Positions 5,293 to 10,000 of a DNA stretch of 10,000 bases are shown here, piece after piece (the stretch's first letter is position 1; every line of letters begins with the position of its first letter). The notes under the pieces were generated by a model. That model did not search any database and was not told the origin of the DNA. It was given only the letters and a program-made list of their open reading frames with translations. The stretch comes from Kiritimatiellota bacterium (lineage in GTDB: Bacteria; Verrucomicrobiota; Kiritimatiellia; JAAZAB01). A program made the position numbers and the translations under genes. The stretch lies in the NCBI GenBank assembly GCA_008636095.1, contig VSJD01000306.1:1-10000 (forward strand), given 5' to 3'.

Positions 5293-5396
5293 ATTTACCA
5301 CAAAGATCGCAGAGATCACAGAGAAAATGAATCAAGGAAATGAGTGAACAAGTTGTTTTTCTTTTGTGCTCTCTGCGTTCTTTACGGTTAATAATA
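5293..5396. repeat. Dispersed repeat in inverted pair, CACAAAGATCGCAGAG type
   Basis: The left arm, about 5293-5327, reads TTACCACAAAGATCGCAGAG and onward. The right arm, about 5363-5396, contains TGCTCTCTGCGTTCTTTACGG, whose reverse complement aligns to the left arm with few mismatches and one gap. The central 35 bp are AT-rich. The sequence fills most of the gap between the barrel gene stop and the lipoprotein start. Similar CTCTGCG(T/A)TCTTTG(C/T)GGT text is familiar to me as an intergenic repeat in many genomes; it often yields spurious LCDLCDLCG peptides. Confidence 0.65.
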
Positions 5397-5415
5397 GGAA
5401 TATCTATAAATGCGG

Positions 5416-6699
5416 TCAGCGTTCCTTGGTCCCGTATAAGAGTATGTCGACGCCTAATATCAGGCTGTATTCTGTCTCCCAATTATTTTCAGACTGCCAC
5501 TCAACGCTCGGTTTGATCAAATAGTAGAGCCACTCCTTGTAAAGGTGATTGCGGTAAACAAACGTCAGGTTGTAAGACTCAACGATGTGCAGGCTGCCGA
5601 GCACCGAGAATCGAAAGCCTCCGCCCTGCGCGATGTCACTACAATCGGCCAGTCGCCCGAAAACGGATTCATCGAACAGTTCGTTTGCATATCCACTGAT
5701 CAAAGTCAACTCCCAATCCCAGCCTTTCAGGTAATCCCCGTCGGGCGGTGGCAGCCCGGCCGCTTCCGCGTCCTGCCGTTCCTGGTTTAACTTATCCATG
5801 TCGTCCTTGTACCGGGTGCGGCTCAGTTTTAGCGAGGCGATCGGCCGTATCATCCAGCGATTGACCCACCGACTAAACATCAAGCTGGTGGTTTCATAGA
5901 TGCCATCATCACTTTCCCAGCCGAATTTCTGTTCCGGATATACACCCCATGCGTACAGGCTATAACGGGGGTCCCAGGTTATGTAAGTGTAAATGGATGG
6001 CAGCCATTTAAGGCGCACTCCGACGGATGTATCAATATCCTTGAGCATTCCCTGTTTGAGGCCTACGCGGAAACCGCTCATTCCCTGGTTGGAGTCTTGT
6101 CCGGGCAGGGCCATGGGATCGAGCGTCGAGATCGTCAGGCGGAGGCGTTTTTCGGCGTTTGGCATGTGAATTTCGCTCTCGGTGTCGGCCAATGGCCTGA
6201 GTGCGAACTTATTGGTGTGCGCAAAATAATCCGCTTCGATCTGCAGGCCGAGCCTGAGCTTGGCCGACTTGAAGGGCACGCGATTCGTGGGATCATTAAT
6301 GAACCAGTTGTCCGCGTACTGGATGTTTTGTTCGGTTGTAGCATTGGCCGTGTCGTGGAGCCAGTCCAATCTTTGAGTCCAGTTAGTGGCCGCGAACCAG
6401 AAATTGGTGCTGGTAACAACCAGGGGAATAGGGGGGTTGGATTCAACGGCCGTGACTTGCGTAGCTACCGTAGTGCTCCCCGTGTGGGGCGTTAAAGCAG
6501 ACGACGGCACAGACTGATGCAAAGTTTGCGTATTAGCAATATGGGAAAGTGTCGCGTTGGTGACTACGGTGGACGCTGTGTGGAGCGTCGTCGTCAAGGC
6601 AGGCGCGGTAGTCGTCTGGCCATCCGCTGCCATTACCATGTACGTCGTGATGGCGACTGCCGCGCAACAGGCTGCATATGAAAGTAATGTGTGCTTCAC
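5416..6699 (-). CDS. Predicted outer-membrane beta-barrel protein, unrecognised family
   Basis: The protein has 427 residues from a GTG start at 6699; no strong ribosome site is visible. Residues 1-24 form a signal peptide (likely cleavage after VMA). Residues 26-95 are a low-complexity Thr/Ser/Ala/Val segment (TTTAPALTTTLHTASTVV), probably a flexible linker or spacer. From about 97 onward the chain is rich in alternating aromatic strands: WFAATNWTQRLDW, KLRLGLQIEADYFA, SGFRVGLKQGML, GVRLKWLPSIYTYITWD, WMIRPIASLKLSRTRY, WDWELTLISGYANELF, FRFSVLGSLHIVESYNLTFVYRNHLY, KPSVEWQSE. This looks like a 12- or more-stranded barrel, though the C-terminus (ILLYGTKER) lacks the usual terminal aromatic. 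It follows the patatin gene by 42 bp and is probably co-transcribed, perhaps as a partner. No named homologue is recognised. Confidence 0.7.
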   Translation of the reverse strand: MKHTLLSYAACCAAVAITTYMVMAADGQTTTAPALTTTLHTASTVVTNATLSHIANTQTLHQSVPSSALTPHTGSTTVATQVTAVESNPPIPLVVTSTNFWFAATNWTQRLDWLHDTANATTEQNIQYADNWFINDPTNRVPFKSAKLRLGLQIEADYFAHTNKFALRPLADTESEIHMPNAEKRLRLTISTLDPMALPGQDSNQGMSGFRVGLKQGMLKDIDTSVGVRLKWLPSIYTYITWDPRYSLYAWGVYPEQKFGWESDDGIYETTSLMFSRWVNRWMIRPIASLKLSRTRYKDDMDKLNQERQDAEAAGLPPPDGDYLKGWDWELTLISGYANELFDESVFGRLADCSDIAQGGGFRFSVLGSLHIVESYNLTFVYRNHLYKEWLYYLIKPSVEWQSENNWETEYSLILGVDILLYGTKER

Positions 6700-6741
6700 G
6701 AGGGTTATCTGTTTGCAAAGGAGTCCATATGAGAGCCGATA

Positions 6742-8997
6742 TTAAAAACGGTTCCCGATGGAGAACCAGTATTGATTGCTGCTGTATTCACCCCGGGCAT
6801 AAGCCAGGTAAATCGGCCCGATAATCGAGTCGATTCCGAGCATTGCCGCGGCGCCGGGATGAACATCGCCCAGATCAATTTCACTTGAGGTGGCCCAGGT
6901 ATTGCCGGCATTGAGCATGCCGCCCAGATAAACGCCCTGGCCGAAGCTCGGAGACAACTTAAAAAGACGGTAGAAATACCCGATCCGACCAACGGCCGCG
7001 TATGGACCACGAAACCGGTACTGTGAATAACCAGCCAAACTGGTAAAACCTCCGAGCGTGAACTGATCATAAAGCGGCACGTCCGAGCCGAGGCTTGTGC
7101 CGCCCATGGCGCCCAGGAACACGGTATGATTACCGAAAGGCTGGAAGAGCTTGCCTCGAATTGACAGTTGGTTGTAATCTTCGTTAGACCCGTTGCCAAG
7201 ATAGCTCCGCGCGAGTGACGCCAGCGCTTCAAGATAATACCCGTTTCGCGGGAAGTTGGAGCTGTCTAATTGATCGAGTATCAGGCTGGCCAGCCATTTG
7301 CCTTCATGCTGGTTAATGTCGGGAAGTTCGCTCGAACCGACATCGTTCTTGACCGTCACTCTGCCCTGATAGATTCCGATGCGGGCTTCGCCGTAATTAT
7401 CAAATTGGATGCCGGCATCGAATTGCCCGCCATAGCGGGTGACGTCGTAACGCGCTACGCTGGTGTTAGCCTCGTAATAATTCTGGTAGGTTTGATTGAG
7501 AAGGATCCGTGGGGCCACAAAAAACCGGTTTTTGTAGTCAAGCGGTTGAAAAAATTCGCTCATGACCCCTTGCTCATTCCCGAGCACGAGGTCATTGCGC
7601 CATTCGGCGCCGAGGGCATTGATGGCCAACCGGTTGTAATTGAGCAAAAGCGCAAACGGGGTGTTGTTGTCCATATCTGTTTCCACGCGGAACCCAAAGT
7701 GGAGATAGTTAGGCCCCCACGGTTTTTCCATGGTGCGGTACTCTATGCTGCCGCGCGTTCCGCTGGATTCCGGATGAATCAAATAATCCACCCATTCGAA
7801 ATCACCCAAGCAGTAAATGCGGTCAATATCTTTTTGCAGAGCCTTGGGATCAAGCCACGTATTGGTCTGGGTATGGATGTGAGCACGGATATACTCCTCG
7901 CTCGTACGGTGGTTGCCGCTGACCGTGATTGACGTCACCTGCATGGGGATGGTCGGCTTGCGCCGTTGGCGTTGCAGGTATTGCTTAAATTCAGTGTCGC
8001 TGACACTGAACTTTTTCAGCTTGTCGGCCATGGCCCGGGCCGCGGTTTCGCCGCGTTTGATAAACTCACTGGCCCGATAAAATTCGCCGGAGCCCAGGTC
8101 CGACTCCTGGGGACTAATGATAACGTTTGCGCCGGCCAGCTGTCTTTCCTCTTCCGGCCGTTTAAGGAGTGTATAGGAGCGCGATAGTATTTCGCTCATG
8201 GTTTCGAACGGAAGTTTCTTTTGCGCTTCGACGTCGGAGGCGCCTACGTCCACGGCGATGATCATGTCGGCGCCCATGGCGCGGACGACGTCTACCGGGA
8301 TGTTATTCACAAGCCCGCCGTCAACCAAAAGGCGTTCTTCGATGGTGATGGGGGTGAAAAGCCCGGGAACCGCCATGCTGGCACGCATGGACTCAGCTAA
8401 TGAGCCGTGGTTAAGAATCACGGCCTTGCCACTTTGGATATCCGTGGCTACGCACCGGAACGGTATGGGGAGTTGGTCGAAGTTTGTGATGGTAGCCGAG
8501 GCGAGGGTACAGGTCTCCAGCACGTAGTTCAGCTTTTGCCCGGCCACGGCTGAGCGCGGCAGCATGATGGACCAGTTCTTCAGTCCCATTTCAAAATTAA
8601 GGAAGTAGCGTTGGCTTTCAATCTTGCGCCGATAGACCTGGTCGCGCCGCGGAGGCAGGTCTTTCATGGTATCCCACCAGTCTAATGATTCCATGATGTC
8701 AGCGATTTCATCGGGTGACAGACCCGATGCATAAAAACCGCCGACGATCGAGCCCATGCTGGTGCCGCCGACATAATCGATGGGGATTCGCATTTCTTCG
8801 AGGATGCGGAGTATGCCTATGTGGGCAAGCCCTTTGGCTCCGCCGCCACCAAGTACCAGCCCAATACGCGGTTGCCGGACCGTTTCGGTGTCCGGATTAC
8901 TTGCCGGTGGCGAGTCCGTGGCCATGCCAACCTGAAGCATGCCGGCGTAGAACAGGATGGCGGTTATGATATGGAAACATCGAGAAGCAGGTCGCAT
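6742..8997 (-). CDS. Patatin-like phospholipase with POTRA and BamA-type barrel (type Vd, PlpD-like)
   Basis: The protein has 751 residues with a signal peptide (1-26, MLQVGMA). The patatin domain (about 44-290) has the oxyanion loop GGGGAKG (50-56), nucleophile Ser80 in GTSMG, and the second dyad residue Asp226 in DGGLVNNIP. A single POTRA-like domain follows (about 354-425, MQVTSITVSGNHRTSEEYIRAHI and onward). Then comes a membrane barrel (about 430-751) with GFRVETD, YGGQFDAGI, FTLGG..SLAGY..YRFRG and a terminal Phe, the usual BAM recognition end. This order and length match type Vd autotransporters such as Pseudomonas PlpD (about 730 residues), whose patatin is exported by its own barrel. 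Lipase activity is expected from the intact dyad but its substrate is unknown. ATG at 8997 has GGAG ten bases upstream. The 42-bp gap to the next gene supports an operon. Confidence 0.9.
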   Translation of the reverse strand: MRPASRCFHIITAILFYAGMLQVGMATDSPPASNPDTETVRQPRIGLVLGGGGAKGLAHIGILRILEEMRIPIDYVGGTSMGSIVGGFYASGLSPDEIADIMESLDWWDTMKDLPPRRDQVYRRKIESQRYFLNFEMGLKNWSIMLPRSAVAGQKLNYVLETCTLASATITNFDQLPIPFRCVATDIQSGKAVILNHGSLAESMRASMAVPGLFTPITIEERLLVDGGLVNNIPVDVVRAMGADMIIAVDVGASDVEAQKKLPFETMSEILSRSYTLLKRPEEERQLAGANVIISPQESDLGSGEFYRASEFIKRGETAARAMADKLKKFSVSDTEFKQYLQRQRRKPTIPMQVTSITVSGNHRTSEEYIRAHIHTQTNTWLDPKALQKDIDRIYCLGDFEWVDYLIHPESSGTRGSIEYRTMEKPWGPNYLHFGFRVETDMDNNTPFALLLNYNRLAINALGAEWRNDLVLGNEQGVMSEFFQPLDYKNRFFVAPRILLNQTYQNYYEANTSVARYDVTRYGGQFDAGIQFDNYGEARIGIYQGRVTVKNDVGSSELPDINQHEGKWLASLILDQLDSSNFPRNGYYLEALASLARSYLGNGSNEDYNQLSIRGKLFQPFGNHTVFLGAMGGTSLGSDVPLYDQFTLGGFTSLAGYSQYRFRGPYAAVGRIGYFYRLFKLSPSFGQGVYLGGMLNAGNTWATSSEIDLGDVHPGAAAMLGIDSIIGPIYLAYARGEYSSNQYWFSIGNRF

Positions 8998-9085
8998 AGT
9001 TGGTCTTCTCCATGCCGTATTCGTATACCTAAGAATCCCTTGGGATTAACCATGAACCGTATAACAAAGCCCGGTTTCCCATTAG

Positions 9086-9112
9086 GACCTATATTCACTG
9101 ACCTATATTCAC
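9086..9112 (+). repeat. Tandem direct repeat GACCTATATTCAC (two copies, period 14)
   Basis: GACCTATATTCAC at 9086-9098 is repeated exactly at 9100-9112 with one base between. It lies in the 198-bp divergent region between the patatin gene and proS. The right copy contains the complement of the patatin promoter -10, so it may be a regulator site or a remnant of a mobile element end. Confidence 0.5.
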
Positions 9113-9130
9113 ACTTGCCTGACATGTAAA
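9102..9130 (-). promoter_or_regulatory. Predicted promoter of the patatin-barrel operon
   Basis: On the minus strand TTTACA (9125-9130) is followed after 17 bases by TATAGG (9102-9107). The -10 falls inside the second copy of the GACCTATATTCAC repeat. The leader to the ATG at 8997 would be about 95 bases. Weak consensus matches only. Confidence 0.3.
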
Positions 9131-9143
9131 GCTTTGATAAATA
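9115..9143 (+). promoter_or_regulatory. Predicted promoter of proS
   Basis: TTGCCT (9115-9120), 17 bases, TAAATA (9138-9143). It would start transcription about 45 bases before the proS ATG. It overlaps the opposite-strand promoter, so the two could compete. Confidence 0.3.
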
Positions 9144-9144
9144 A

Positions 9145-10000
<856 letters not shown>

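Noticed and set aside
5192..5482. Minus-strand frame with an LCDLCDLCG peptide
   Set aside because: The peptide is the known spurious translation of the CTCTGCG...TTTG dispersed repeat, and the frame overlaps two better genes.
7270..7932. 220-codon open frame on the plus strand
   Set aside because: It lies wholly antisense to the patatin-barrel gene, whose domains and motifs are clear; the translation shows no recognisable family and no ribosome site was seen.

Overview
The window looks like a chromosomal accessory segment from a Gram-negative bacterium of the PVC group. Kiritimatiellota, Lentisphaerota or Verrucomicrobiota is my best guess, but this is inference. It rests on short heptamer and dispersed repeats that read through prepilin leaders (NSAFCILHSAF, KNEERRTKN), on a rRNA-gene-free gene set with outer-membrane proteins (patatin/POTRA/barrel protein, a lipoprotein), and on Shine-Dalgarno-led genes of moderate GC content. 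No single marker fixes the phylum.

Layout. Positions 1-220 (minus) hold the 5' end of an IS4-type transposase whose start region can fold into a hairpin. Positions 340-3099 (plus) hold three overlapping type IV pilus minor pseudopilin genes: PilV/MshD-like, PilW/GspJ-like, and a PilX-like protein fused to a C-terminal array of about 50-residue WNGxxW repeats that probably forms a beta-propeller. Each leader peptide is partly encoded by a different heptanucleotide repeat array. A convergent PaaX-family regulator with a Cas2-like core (3220-4029, minus) follows. It is bracketed by related 30-bp dyad elements, one just after its stop, one overlapping its predicted promoter, and one further upstream.

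Positions 4030-4668 contain no convincing gene; they carry these dyads, then a mosaic of imperfect palindromes. Positions 4669-8997 (minus) hold three envelope genes. The order of transcription is a type Vd patatin-like protein (PlpD-like), a 427-residue predicted outer-membrane barrel protein, and a small lipoprotein. A dispersed inverted repeat separates the last two. A short divergent intergenic region leads to a truncated prolyl-tRNA synthetase gene (proS, archaeal/eukaryotic-like class) running off the right edge.

The pseudopilins plausibly form a pilus or secretion-pseudopilus tip complex, with the propeller protein as a large exposed cap. The patatin and barrel genes are probably co-transcribed. 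The parts that most deserve a second look are the three heptamer arrays in consecutive prepilin leaders, the PilX-propeller fusion, and the PaaX gene with its dyad elements.
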